64,000 nucleotides of DNA from NCBI RefSeq assembly GCF_012489685.1, contig NC_080046.1, positions 25,054,223-25,118,222 of the forward strand, read 5' to 3'. Source of the stretch: Lotus japonicus (Eukaryota > Streptophyta > Magnoliopsida > Fabales > Fabaceae). Under the pieces are notes generated by a model, which ran no database searches, was not told where the DNA came from, and saw nothing but the letters and a program-made list of their open reading frames with translations. Below, in pieces: positions 1 to 11,170 of the stretch (position 1 is its first letter; each line of letters starts with the position of its first letter). The translations under genes were made by a program, and so were the position numbers.

Positions 1-1250
1 TAGCTCTTTTTAGTCTTATCGTATTCCCTATGAGTTCAAAGTTCCCATAAACCCAAGTAATTCCCTGAGAAGGTCTCGATCCATTGGAGCATGACAAGGT
101 CCGAACTCCGTTCGTCCTTTTAAAACTCTCTCAAAATCTCATAAAAATTCGGCATGACCTGCCCGTAATCCTCACTTTTCAGAATCTCAGGTACAAGTGG
201 AATAGCATCATTGAAACAGCTCAACCAAAAGACATAAACAGCATATTCCAACACATCCTAAGTTAACCATGTAGCACATAGCATGTGAATCATTTAGCAC
301 ACAATATCATGGCATCAAGTACTCAACAAGTTCGGCCGAAGCCTCAGAAATCATTTCAGACATTTAGCAATTAGGTGCATAACACATAAATCAAGTCGAA
401 TTTCATCGACACCTAAAGCATTATCTAGTAATTCAGAGAGTAGCCCTCACCGGTGGGTCTTCCAGCTTCCTCCTCCAAATGTTCTTCAAGCTCTTCTCCT
501 TGGTTTCTTGGAATCTCCTCAAACGAACCTTAAGCAAAAATCACAGAAATCAACACCAAGAGTCAGAAACTCAGCAATCAAAGAGTCCTAGGGTTACACA
601 GTACACTACTACCTCCGTGGTACGACAATCTAACGCGTTAAGACAAGTTTTCGAAAAATCGGATTCTCCTCCCCCCTTGATATAGCTCTCGGCCACTTTC
701 CTTAATTGGGAGGGTCGATTTTTCTTCGATCAAACTTGGTTCCTAGGTTAACATAAGCCGTAACTAAGACGGTTCTAGGCTCGGAAAAATTTTCGGATCG
801 AAAACTGATATAGGGGTAGTTTGGTCATTATTTTTAGCTCAGAATTTCAAAATTGGATTTTTGAAAAACAAATTGGATGGGGACGTCCACAACGACGTTT
901 ATGACGACAAATCCTACTAGCACTAAGCCAAGTCGATAGATTAGAGCGTAAAGGTTGCGACTTTGGCGAAAAATGGGTATTTAGGGTAGAAATTGATCCC
1001 GGCGGCATTTCGTCGACATTTGACAAAATCTAATCCGCAGAACACGCTCAGGAGCATGCAGGGAAGAAGTTTAGACGCTGAAATCAACTGATTTGAACAG
1101 TTTTTCAAAAACCTCAAAATTTTGAACTCAGAAAGTCGCAGGAGAAATGGACAGAAACGACGATTCGAAGGAGAGTATAGATTACCTACCTCGAGGTCTT
1201 CGATTAGTGACGAACGGTGAAGCAAACGGGCAAGAATCGACGAAGATCCG

Positions 1251-1266
1251 GATCTCTCTCTCTCTC
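1251..1266. repeat. CT microsatellite
   Basis: Short run of alternating C and T inside the LTR, just upstream of the minus-strand TATA box in genome coordinates. Confidence 0.8.
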
Positions 1267-1330
1267 TAGAAACTCGCGGCTTTGGGGGGTGGGGAAAATG
1301 GGTTTTGTGAAAAAAATCTAATTTTTCAAC

Positions 1331-1340
1331 TATTTATAGG
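1331..1340 (-). promoter_or_regulatory. LTR core promoter TATA box
   Basis: On the minus strand this reads CCTATAAATA. The same position in the LTRs at 8291-11861 and 16031-19602 carries CTATAAATAG. It lies about 670 bases inside the LTR from its 5' edge, where a U3 promoter is expected. Confidence 0.55.
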
Positions 1341-2048
1341 TTTTGGAAAAAACGGAAAAATGATTTTTTTGCGATTCCGATTTTTCCTGCGCGTTCCTTT
1401 GCGCATTCTAAGATAGGTTCTGGCGACAGAATTCCAGAACTCAAAATAGAATTCTTGGAATTAAACCAAAAGATCCAAAATCGGCATAAGTCGGTGTAAG
1501 TCGGTTAATCCCGAAAAACTACTTTTTGCAGTGATCGTCGGATGAGAAAACTTCCTTCTGAAGAAAGATTAGGAATGATGAGAGATGTAGGAGAACGCGG
1601 GTGGAATCTTCGTTTGAGTTTCCGGATAGAAAAAGTCTTCATCGTCTGTCGATCTTAGGTTTTCCGAACTATCAGGGATTCCGTTTCGGCAAACTTCCGA
1701 GAATTGGAATTTGACGTTCGTACATTCCAGGATTTCGCATCGAAATGGTTGTTTAAGGACGGAAAAGAGAAGTTCTAACATTTCTCTGAGGATTTTTGGA
1801 ATTAGTTTCCATCGTGTCCTAAAGCGTAAATTAACTATTCACTAATACCTTCGACCTAGGGTTAAGCGTATGTTAGTCGTGCTATAACTCTTTCGGTTTT
1901 TCGATACATTCTTGGACTTTTCCTGAACCTCTTTCCTTCCCAAATTTATCTTAATCAAATAACTTATTTATTTTATTCACTTATCCAAAGCGTTAAAACT
2001 TGGGCCTTACATTACTACCCTCCAAAAAGAAAGTTTCGACCTCGAAAC

Positions 2049-4919
2049 TTAAGGGTCAGTAAAAAGTTCTGGATACTGTTCCTTGATCTTTTCCTTCAGC
2101 TCCCACGTTGCATCACCGGTGTCCTTGTTCCAAATAACCTTCACTAACTCGATCTCTTTACCCCTCAACTGCTTTACCCTTGTGTCACCAATGCTGATTG
2201 GCGGTGTCTCGAAAGACAAGTTATCCTTCAACTCAATGTCATCCAGCTCGATGACGTGCATCGGATCAGCAATATACTTCCGCAGTTGTGACACATGGAA
2301 TACATCGTGAACGTTTGATAGAAAAGGCGGTAGTGCGATCTGATAAGCTACCGGTCCTACACGACGAGTAATCTGATAAGGTCCAATGAACTTTGGCGTC
2401 AGCTTTCTTGACTTGATTGCTCGACCAACTCCTGTAGTCTGGGTAACTCGCAAAAACACATGATCCCCTTCTTCAAATTCCAGGGTTCTGCGCCTTTGAT
2501 CTGCATAGCTCTTCTGTCTACTCTGAGAAGCCTTCATCTTTTCCCTGATCTGTTTAATCTTCTCAGTTGTCTGTTGCAGAAGTTCCGGTCCTACTAACAA
2601 ATTCTCTCCATCTTGATACCAACATAAAGGTGTTCTACACTTGCGGCCATACAATGCCTCATACGGTGCCATACCTATGGTCGTATGAAAACTGTTGTTA
2701 TATGTGAATTCAATCAGTGGCAATAGGGTGTCCCAACTGCCCTTATTGTCTAACACGCAAGCTCGTAGCAAATCCTCCAATGATTGGATAGTTCTCTCAG
2801 TTTGCCCATCAGTCTGTGGATGATAAGCAGAGCTTAATCTCAGCCTCGTTCCCAAAGCCTCATGAAGAGCTCCCCACAGATGTGAAGTAAACTTCGGGTC
2901 TCTATCGGAAACGATACTTGTTGGCACTCCATGAAGTCGCACAATCTCAGCTATATAAATCTCTGATAGCTTATCCACGTTGTACGTAGTTCTCACCGGT
3001 ATGAAATGAGCCGACTTAGTCAGTCGATCCACGATTACCCAAATCGAGTCATATCCTCTTTGAGTTCTTGGTAATGCCACGACAAAATCCATCGATATGC
3101 TATCCCATTTCCATTGAGGTACATCCAAGCTTTGTAGCATACCCGCAGATTTCTGATGTTCCACCTTCGCCTTTTGACAGGTCAAACATGCAGCTACATA
3201 TTCTGCCACTTGTCTTTTCATTCCTGGCCACCAAAAATTCACCTTCAAGTCCTGGTGCATCTTTTTCATTCCAGGGTGAATGCTCAGCTTACTTTTATGA
3301 CCTTCGTCCAGTATCAACCTCCTTAGGTCAGGGTTGTTGGGTACGCAAACTCTACCCTTACACCGTAGGATATTGTCACTTCCTACCTTGAATTCCGGGT
3401 CCTTACCCTGAATTACCAAATTCCTTTTTCCGAGTAAAAATTCATCTTGTAACTGTTGGTCTCGGATTTCTTCCATCAATCCATTGGTAATCCTGATCAT
3501 CCCGAACCTCAGTTCTCCCTCGGATAATCTTACGTCCAAACTCAAATCTCGGAATTGTTCCAGCAGTTGTAGCTCCTTCACCATCATTGACGAGATATGC
3601 ATTTTCCTGCTCAATGCATCAGCAACAACATTAGCTTTTCCAGGATGGTATTGTAAGGTAAAATCGTAATCCTTGAGAAACTCCATCCAACGTCGTTGTC
3701 TCATGTTCAACTCCTTCTGGTCAAACAAGTACTTCAAGCTCTTGTGATCGCTAAATATGGTGAAATTGCATCCATATAAGTGATGTCTCCAGATCTTCAA
3801 CGAAAACACAATGGCAGCAAGTTCTAAGTCATGAGTCGGATAGTTCTTCTCATGAGTCTTCAGTTGTCGTGAAGCATAAGCCACCACTTTCCGATGCTGC
3901 ATCAGCACACATCCCAAACCTTGATGCGAAGCATCACAGTACACTTCATACGGTTCCTCTGGTTGCGGTAAGACGAGTACAGGTGACGTCGTCAAACGTT
4001 CCTTCATTGTCTGAAAACTAGTTTCGCACGCTTCGGTCCATGCAAAAGGTTGATCCTTTCTCGTGAGTTGAGTCAAGGGTCCAACGATCTTGGCGAAATT
4101 CTCAATGAAGCGACGATAGTATCCCGCCAAACCGACAAAACTCCTGATCTCAGTCACGGTCTTTGGCCGTTCCCATGACAACACCGTCTCTACCTTTGCT
4201 GGATCCACAGCTATACCTTCTTTAGAAATCACATGGCCCAAGAATTTTACCTCTTCGAGCCAAAATTCACACTTAGAAGGGTTGGCGTACAACTTTGTCT
4301 CTCTCAACACTTGTAAAACCTGACGCAAGTGCCCTTCATGATCTTCAGCGTTCTTTGAGTAGATCAGAATGTCGTCGATAAACACCACGACGAATCGATC
4401 CAAGAACGGATGGAATGTCCTGTTCATGTAATCCATGAAGATAGCAGGTGCGTTTGTCACCCCAAATGGCATCACTAGATACTCATAGTGTCCATAACGA
4501 GTCCGGAATGCCGTCTTCTGGATATCCTCAGTCTTTACTCTAATTTGATGGTAACCCGACTTCAGGTCTATCTTTGAGAATATCGCAGCTCCTCGTAGTT
4601 GATCCATCAAATCATCAATTCTGGGTAGCGGATACCTATTCTTGACGGTTACTTTGTTCAGTTGTCGATAGTCGACACAAAGTCTAGATTTCCCATCCTT
4701 CTTCTTCACCAATAAGACGGGTGCTCCCCAAGGTGAAACGCTTGGTCGGATGAATCCTTTCGACAGAAGATCCTCAAGTTGAGACTTCAACTCCACCAAT
4801 TCCGCAGGTGCCATCCGATATGGTGCAATCGAAATCGGTCCTGTTCCCGGTACGATGTCAATAGCAAACTCAATGTCGCGTACAGGCGGCAAACCAGGTA
4901 CATCGACAGGAAAAAACAT
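2049..4919 (-). CDS. Ty3/gypsy pol: RT, RNase H, integrase, chromodomain-like tail
   Basis: 956-residue open frame for the replication and integration enzymes of a Tekay/Del-type chromovirus. Reverse transcriptase spans about residues 65-250, with [17 protein letters not shown] near 72 and the catalytic FIDD at 180-183. RNase H follows with [10 protein letters not shown]. The integrase has an HHCC finger ([11 protein letters not shown] ... CLTCQKAK) and a D-D-E core ([17 protein letters not shown], the E of [10 protein letters not shown]). The C-terminus has a chromodomain-like stretch ending [17 protein letters not shown], as in Tekay-type elements. All catalytic residues seem present. The first Met used here is internal: the upstream protease reads in another frame (4870-5219), and the break falls at an A6/T6 run at 4911-4916. 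The stop lies just before the 3' LTR. Otherwise undamaged, so recently active or carrying a sequencing error. Confidence 0.9.
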   Translation of the reverse strand: MFFPVDVPGLPPVRDIEFAIDIVPGTGPISIAPYRMAPAELVELKSQLEDLLSKGFIRPSVSPWGAPVLLVKKKDGKSRLCVDYRQLNKVTVKNRYPLPRIDDLMDQLRGAAIFSKIDLKSGYHQIRVKTEDIQKTAFRTRYGHYEYLVMPFGVTNAPAIFMDYMNRTFHPFLDRFVVVFIDDILIYSKNAEDHEGHLRQVLQVLRETKLYANPSKCEFWLEEVKFLGHVISKEGIAVDPAKVETVLSWERPKTVTEIRSFVGLAGYYRRFIENFAKIVGPLTQLTRKDQPFAWTEACETSFQTMKERLTTSPVLVLPQPEEPYEVYCDASHQGLGCVLMQHRKVVAYASRQLKTHEKNYPTHDLELAAIVFSLKIWRHHLYGCNFTIFSDHKSLKYLFDQKELNMRQRRWMEFLKDYDFTLQYHPGKANVVADALSRKMHISSMMVKELQLLEQFRDLSLDVRLSEGELRFGMIRITNGLMEEIRDQQLQDEFLLGKRNLVIQGKDPEFKVGSDNILRCKGRVCVPNNPDLRRLILDEGHKSKLSIHPGMKKMHQDLKVNFWWPGMKRQVAEYVAACLTCQKAKVEHQKSAGMLQSLDVPQWKWDSISMDFVVALPRTQRGYDSIWVIVDRLTKSAHFIPVRTTYNVDKLSEIYIAEIVRLHGVPTSIVSDRDPKFTSHLWGALHEALGTRLRLSSAYHPQTDGQTERTIQSLEDLLRACVLDNKGSWDTLLPLIEFTYNNSFHTTIGMAPYEALYGRKCRTPLCWYQDGENLLVGPELLQQTTEKIKQIREKMKASQSRQKSYADQRRRTLEFEEGDHVFLRVTQTTGVGRAIKSRKLTPKFIGPYQITRRVGPVAYQIALPPFLSNVHDVFHVSQLRKYIADPMHVIELDDIELKDNLSFETPPISIGDTRVKQLRGKEIELVKVIWNKDTGDATWELKEKIKEQYPELFTDP

Positions 4920-5219
4920 CCGCGAAGTCCCTCACAACTGGAATATTACTCACTTCCGAATTTCCTTTACTCTCCAAGCTCAACAAAACTGAATACTCTT
5001 GAGATCCTTCATTCAGAGAGACATTAATATGATTGGCGGATAGATACTCGGAAAGGTCCGAGTCAGGAAATACCACTCTCTTTCGGCTACAGTCCAGAAG
5101 ACAATGGTAGTGAGACAACCAGTCCATCCCTAGGATAACATCTAGGTTCTTGAGAGTTAGGCACACTAGGTTAGCCTGGTAAACTTTATCCCTATAGGTT
5201 ACTGGGCAATACATGCATG
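4870..5219 (-). pseudogene. Ty3/gypsy protease C-terminal part (frame-shifted from pol)
   Basis: The frame shows the protease region typical of gypsy elements (LDVILGMDWLSHYHCLLDC) followed by the linker into RT (VRDFADVF). It then loses homology exactly where the 956-residue pol frame starts. One extra T in a six-T run (minus strand, 4911-4916) explains the break. The N-terminal protease, with its catalytic aspartate, and all of gag lie in or beyond the N gap. It overlaps the pol frame by about 50 bases. Confidence 0.8.
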
Positions 5220-5319
5220 NNNNNNNNNNNNNNNNNNNNNNNNNNNNNNNNNNNNNNNNNNNNNNNNNNNNNNNNNNNNNNNNNNNNNNNNNNNNNNNNN
5301 NNNNNNNNNNNNNNNNNNN
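5220..5319. other. assembly gap (100 N)
   Basis: Exactly 100 Ns, a usual placeholder for unknown size. The left side is inside the protease of one gypsy element and the right side is inside the internal region of another, both on the minus strand. The true missing sequence should therefore include the gag and 5' LTR of the left element and the 3' LTR of the right one. Confidence 0.95.
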
Positions 5320-6500
5320 ACATTTAATCCTTCAATACTTCTTAAATGAATATCCGTTCCTTAAAACTATAAACTCCTTCACTTACCCAACGACCTGATA
5401 AGTGTCGTCATGCTTCCACACTCACCACTTGATCCCTGCTATCCATAATCATAACTTATTATGCTAACATCATTCAAATCTTATCACATGGTCATTGATG
5501 TCCGCAACCTCATAATCAACATCAATCGATCACCAACCTTAACACTCACACAACCCAGAATTCCCTTACTTCAAGATCTCTCTTATACTACACCTCAATG
5601 GTCTTAACCCGAAACTCACCTTCAGGTCTTCAATCTTCTAAGATTCAACTCCTATTGTCACACCTACAACCATAAGATCTCCTACTCGTACGTGATTCTC
5701 GGCTCTCAAGATTCAATCTTAACCCTAAGATTTCAATCCAACTTAGTAAATCTCACTTAGTAATCTCAGCATATTCCTTGGAATCCATATCACCAACCTC
5801 AAGTATTCAACTTATGCTAAAACTTCTTTCTCCAACTTAATCATTAATTCAACACTTTTCAAGCGAAAATTCATCTCTTAAGACTATAATGTCTCCACAT
5901 ATTAATCCAACGCTTAGCAAAACTTATTCCTCGAACTCGACTATAACAATCTAGTTCAGAGTTAATTCTTCTCAATCTCGCTACCATCAAACAATCATCT
6001 ATAACCGGATATTAAATCCAACCTATCTAATCTCTAATAATCCCACGTCAGAAATCACATAACCTATGACTTCATAACTTCCGAGAAATACTTAAAGATT
6101 TTCCAACATCAATTCTATTGGCTTAGTCTACCTCTACTTGGAGTAATCACACGAACTAACCAATCCAATGTCTATACGAAAATCATCAACTTCCAAAGGT
6201 TCAAATCTTAATCTTGTACAATCAAATGCTTAACACGAACTTTCCTCCCAAATCCGACTAATCCTCAATCAATTCAAATTCATCTTACCCGTCCTTCTAT
6301 CAAAGTCCATAACCAGCTGTGATTCCGAATATCACCCCTCAATATTAGGTTGATCAGGCCTAATACATCGAAGGTGGAAATTTAGAAAAACCCACTGGAA
6401 CAGACAATGAGATCCTAACATCCAGTAACCACAATTATCCTGATATCAAGTTCCTAACGATTCCGCTACGGAACCACACACCCTCAGTCCATGTAAAAGA
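5320..6500 (-). other. AT-rich non-coding internal module, copy 1 (truncated by gap)
   Basis: No coding potential. It matches 13061-14240 with only scattered one-base indels, concentrated in the first 1 kb after the gap. On the minus strand it also resembles the internal region of the plus-strand array, for example around 50340-50420 and 51130-51260. Confidence 0.7.
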
Positions 6501-7169
6501 TTAATCCTTCCTCGTCAATTGAGTCAAAGGTCCAACAATCTTGGCAAATCCCTCAATGAAGCGTCTATAATATCCAGCTAAATCCACAGAACTTCTGATC
6601 TCTGTCACCATCTTCGGTTGCTCCCAAGCCAAAACAGTCTCCACTTTCGCCGGATCCACAGCTATGCCCTCCTTCGAGATAGCATGGCCTAAGAAATTGA
6701 CTTCCTCCAACCAGAATTCACACTTGGAAGGGTTCTCATACAGCTTTTTCTCTCTCAACAATTGTAAAACTTGGCGCAAATGTCCTTCATGTTTATTCGC
6801 GTCCTTCGAATAGATCAATATGTCCTCAATAAACACCACCACACGCCGATCTAAGAACTCCTGAAAGATGCGGTTCATGTAATCCATGAAAACAGCAGGT
6901 ACATTCGTCACTCCAAACGGCATCACTAGGTACTCGTAGTGTCCTTAACGTGTCCTGAAAGCAGTCTTCGGTATATCCTCAATCTTCACTCTGATCCGAC
7001 GATAGCCTGACCTCAAATCTATCTTGGAAAATACGGTAGCCCCTCGTAGTTGGTCCATCAAATCATCTATCCTCGGCAACGGGTATCTGTTCTTGATCGT
7101 TGCCTTGTTCAATTGTCGATAATCCACCCACGATCTCGACCTTCCGTCCTTCTTCTTGACTAAAAGCAC
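6501..7169 (-). pseudogene. Degenerate gypsy reverse transcriptase fragment, copy 1
   Basis: Two frames (6945-7169, then 6501-6926) separated by one stop codon cover the RT core from [18 protein letters not shown] through [18 protein letters not shown] to the region before RNase H. The catalytic box reads [10 protein letters not shown], so the first of the two metal-binding aspartates is glutamate, and CVDYRQLN reads WVDYRQLN. The RNase H and integrase expected next are absent and replaced by non-coding sequence. It cannot encode an active enzyme. The copy at 14241-14909 is identical in translation. Confidence 0.85.
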
Positions 7170-7498
7170 TGGCGCTCCCCATGGTGAAACACTCGGTCGA
7201 ATGAATCCCTTTTGCCGAAAGATCCTCTAACGAATCCGCTTCAAAACTAAACGCCCTAAAATCCTACGATTCGTACCCATAAGGAATTTCCCTGAGATCC
7301 TAGCTTCCTTATCAACGCCTCGGTAAAACAACTCCCTAGCTCCGCGTGCTATTCTAGATCTCGTGTAACCTCTATAGTTAAATCACGAGCAACTTCGAAT
7401 AAGGTCCTACTAGGGATAATAATCATAGGATCATAGTCTAAGTAGTAAATACAAGTTAGGCGCGTCACACTCGCTTGAATATAAAAGAGTAAGTTATT

Positions 7499-7822
7499 CT
7501 AGAATACGAGAACAGTTAAAATATTACCATCGTTCCCACGTTCTTCCTCGTTCGACTCCTCAACTCTTGCTCCTCCCTTGATATGAATCCTTTCCTCTGT
7601 AGCAAGTTGTTTTCCTTTCCCAACATTCCCTGATGATTCGCCCCTGAGTGCCTTGCAATCTTGGGAGAAATGTCCCGGTTGGTTGCAATTGAAGCATAGA
7701 CTTTCTTTGGTCTTGCAGTTCACAGCTAGATGCCCCTCTCGGTTACACTTGAAGCATCTCCGTCCAATCACTGAGCATTTGTTAGCAAAATGCCCAAACT
7801 TTCTGCAACGAGTACATGTCAC
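7499..7822 (-). pseudogene. gag C-terminal part with three zinc knuckles, copy 1
   Basis: Three consecutive CCHC knuckles (CTRCRKFGHFANKC, CFKCNREGHLAVNC, CFNCNQPGHFSQDC) followed by a charged tail. This is the nucleic-acid-binding end of a gypsy gag. A short gag-like start (MVDLNRMAEATREHHQ) is recognisable near 8004-8078, but the capsid body between is missing. The remaining piece is therefore a deletion derivative. The frame is open through the knuckles. The identical copy is at 15239-15562. Confidence 0.8.
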
Positions 7823-8275
7823 TCCTTTGTCACCAACTGGCTTCCCCCCCAGTATCAGCAGTCGTCGGTTTGTACTCTCTTGAGATAAGATTTCTTCCCT
7901 CGGAACGCTGATATGGTCCCCACTTATGGTAACTCTTCCTTCCGTTGTAGCCTTGGGAACCTGACCTCATTGGTCCCCCAGCTCCAATTCGGTTCATTCC
8001 TCTTTATTGATACATTGCTGTCGCCATCAGTCGTTGATGATGCTCACGTGTAGCCTCCGCCATCCGGTTAAGATCCACCATCCTATATCCCATCGAACGT
8101 CCGATTAGTACTAACCATACGGTAGCACTAGACAAACCACTCAATCCGATTGAGTAGTAACGCAAGCAATTAGAGCGAAAATCGCTCTGCAGACAATCAA
8201 TTTTCACTCTTTGCAGAGTCACACAACCTAGCACAGAAGACCTATTCCCCAAAGACTCCCGAAAGACTCGACTAA

Positions 8276-8287
8276 GCTCTGATACCA
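8276..8287 (-). other. Primer-binding site (initiator tRNA-Met)
   Basis: On the minus strand this reads TGGTATCAGAGC, three bases after the LTR end. It matches the complement of the initiator methionyl-tRNA 3' end used by many plant LTR elements. Confidence 0.9.
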
Positions 8288-9245
8288 CAATGTAACACCC
8301 CGATTTCCAGGTGTCACTTTAGTAACCAAAAATAGACTTTACGCTGAAAACAGGTAATTTTTTCGTTTGATACCTTTTAAATCAAGCAATAGAAAATAAA
8401 GACAAAACCCAACCAACACACAAATATTTACACATGTACAGCCTCAGCTGCACTCCCATGTCACGCGCACTCGCAGTGACTCCAAAGTAGTGTGCCCGTA
8501 GGCAAATAGTTACAGATCCAGAAGTGTGAGTGAAAAGGTTATAATTACAATCCACTGGGAGAAAGTCGGCCTCAAAATGGCCTAAGCAAAGACCCTATAG
8601 TCCGACTGACTCACTGTGATCCCTCAATAAGAGAACCACACAAAAGCCATGCGTCGGGAACCTACCCCGTCCCAAAAGCAAAACGAATCAGAGCTCTACA
8701 CAAATATGACGCCTGCCTAACTCTACCAACCCATAACTGCTCACACATCCGAGTCCTCGGCGAACTGAAGACGGCAAGTTGAAGCTCAGCTCCATGCGTC
8801 GTAGAACTTCTTTCGTCAGATGTTCACACTCGTCAGTCCGGTCCTCCATGACCCTTCCCCGGTACGTCGCTCGATGACCCACAACATCGACCACCCAAGC
8901 GGTGGGGGCATCCCGATCCACAAGCTCATATCTGATCCCCCCCGAGGGAGAGACCATCGAACACCAGTCGGCCATCGACATCTGGCAGCAGGCCGACCGC
9001 CCAAACACAAACATACAAACAAAGCCAAGGCGCTAGGGTCAACTCACAGCAATAAGTAGATATACACTCAACATGTGATATGGGGTATAGATATATGTTG
9101 ATATATATACATATAAACAATCCTAGCATGTTATGGCTCTAACATTGCTTCAATAAACAAACAACACACAATCTCAGTCAGCATGAATGTATGCGTGAAA
9201 TGCACAATATGTATCCGGATTTGTGACGCGTTCCCGTTCGCCACA

Positions 9246-9457
9246 AGTGAAGCATTTTCACTATGGATGGACCATTCCCGTTATCCATCCTGGATGAAAT
9301 CCATCCTGGATGAACCATTCCCGTTATTCATCCTTGGTGAACCATTCCCGTTATTCACCGAATGATGAACCATTCCCGTTATTCATCATTAATGCAAGGT
9401 GAACCATTCCCGTTATTCACCATGATATGCACAGGTGAACCATTCCCGTTATTCACC
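9246..9457. repeat. Array of hairpins with constant 12-nt loop, LTR copy A
   Basis: Six hairpins share the loop CCATTCCCGTTA. Arms are GGATGGA/TCCATCC (9265-9290), GGATGAA/TTCATCC (9308-9333), GGTGAA/TTCACC (9336-9359), AATGATGAA/TTCATCATT (9361-9390), and GGTGAA/TTCACC twice (9398-9421, 9434-9457). A further hairpin AGTGAA/TTCACT at 9246-9262 has a different loop. Arms change in a paired way while the loop does not. Confidence 0.85.
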
Positions 9458-9549
9458 CGATTGAATGCAACGTGGTTAGCCAAACAACGAATCGTCCTTA
9501 CCACGAAAGTGTTTAGCTCACAACCCAATCTCAACAAACCCATGAGTTA

Positions 9550-9690
9550 GTGTCGGTCAATACAACACAACTCGGAGTAAGTGTCGGTCAATACAACACA
9601 ACTCCATCCACAGAATACACAAGGGTCTAGTGTCGGTCAATACAACACAGCCCAAACAACAAGAGCACTAGGTGTCGGTCAATACAACAC
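9550..9690. repeat. Four copies of a 19-bp motif, LTR copy A
   Basis: GTGTCGGTCAATACAACAC occurs at 9550, 9581, 9630 and 9672, unevenly spaced (31, 49, 42 bp). Each copy has 4-bp inverted ends (GTGT/ACAC). Confidence 0.85.
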
Positions 9691-11160
9691 GGCTCCACAA
9701 CAATCCCCAAGAGTACTAGAGTACTCGGTGACTTTCAATCATCACCATAGCTCACCTTAGTGGCTTCCCCCAATTCCGATAACTCTCCAAACCCACAACA
9801 AAGTCGACTTTTCCCCGTCTTTCGTAAATATTTTCCCCTTCAGTTCTCCTATGCTTAAACGTTAATAAAAATTGTTTCAATTCGAATTAGTCAAGTTATG
9901 AGTTTATTTCTCAAAGTCTAAGTTTCCCAAGTCTTTAGTTTTTCAAAGCTCTATCATTCTAAGTTTTCAAAGATCAACCACCCAAAATACATTTCCCGGG
10001 GAAAGTCTAAGAATTCCAACATATGGCTAAGTCTCAAACCCCACATTTGGACTTGCCTAGGGTTGTTCATCCAACCCGAAATATCAAAGATCACCAGATC
10101 AATGAATCTCCACTCCGAAATTGCGTCAAAACGCTCAATCCAACAAAAGCACAACATCACAAGTATGGAAAAGCATCATAACATCAACTCATCATCAAAA
10201 ACAACATCAGATAAAACATAAGTCGAATTTATCGACGCCTATCATGCAGTCATAGCTAATATATAGTAAGTTGCCCTAACCTCGAGCTGATCCAGCTTCG
10301 CAAATCAAATCTCCTTCACAGGAATGCCTTGAAACTTCCAAAGTTCCTTCAACTGAACCTCGGAGGAAAAACAAAGCAGAATCCACACAAAATCGATTAG
10401 TTCGATCGCAATACAATACATAAACGATAGACAAAGCATCAAAGCTTCAGAATACGACAAACGGGTACGAAAGGACAAGTTTTCGAAAACGAAAAACTCC
10501 CCTCCCCTTAGGAAAAACCCACGGCCATAAGGAGAAAAGGGCTTCGGCTCTTTTTCTTCGATCAAATCAGTTTACAAGGTAGTTTTAGGGTAAAACTAAG
10601 GCAAAGAAACTGTCAGAACAATTTTCGGACAATCGGGCCGAAATACGACTACGCAGGGGCATTTTGGTCCAAAATAAAGGCTCAAAACTTCAAAGTTATC
10701 AGTTCTGAAAACAAATTTGACAGCAACGATCCTCATGATATCCGTGACAACAAATCCTAAAGGCACGAAGTCAGATTAAGTCTTTTCGACAATAAAGTTT
10801 CGAAATGTGAGACAAAAAGAGTTTTGAGTCAATTTTTCAGATCCTGGACAACTGAATCGCAATCAGAGTTTACTGACAGAGGTTTTAGACTCAGGGGAAC
10901 ATAAGGAACATAACCCAAGCGAGAAATCAGAGAAATCGGACAATTTTAGAAAAAGCTCAAAACTTAGAGCACAGAAACGACTTCAGAAACTCAGCAGAAA
11001 CAGAAATCAGAGGCAGGATTCATGATAGTTACCTCGATACCTAGAAGTAGGGACGAACTGCACGAAGATTGGTCAAGTTTTCGCGGAAATCCCCTCCCCC
11101 TTGCTCTCCACGAAATCAGCCACAAATGGAAAGAAAATGAGAGGATTTTGCTTTTTCGCG

Positions 11161-11170
11161 CTATTTATAG
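11161..11170 (-). promoter_or_regulatory. LTR core promoter TATA box, copy A
   Basis: On the minus strand this reads CTATAAATAG, about 690 bases inside the LTR from its 5' edge. It is conserved in copy B and in the LTR at 1-2011. Confidence 0.6.

Larger units (their letters stand above)
1..2011 (-). mobile_element. 3' LTR (partial) of Tekay/Del-type Ty3/gypsy element
   Basis: The right edge is the LTR start on the minus strand (TGTAAGGCCC, reading leftwards from 2011). It lies directly beside a purine-rich stretch at 2012-2023 that would be the polypurine tract, and the pol stop codon is 37 bases further in. No TGTAACACCC-type LTR end is found leftwards, so the LTR runs past base 1. A minus-strand TATA box and several blocks are shared with the LTRs at 8291-11861 and 45720-49561, for example the region at 690-760 and that at 47030-47110. 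This shows the three LTR families are related but diverged. No gene is supported inside it; short frames here are chance. Confidence 0.8.

Noticed and set aside
8688..9129. Overlapping small open frames in the LTRs (also 16429-16869)
   Set aside because: They lie on both strands of a non-coding LTR, and they change frame and length between the two near-identical copies because of one-base C-run differences.
9246..9457. CRISPR-like regular repeat array
   Set aside because: Repeats are imperfect hairpins with 2-12 nt between them and sit inside a plant LTR; no spacer-like unique sequences and no cas genes.
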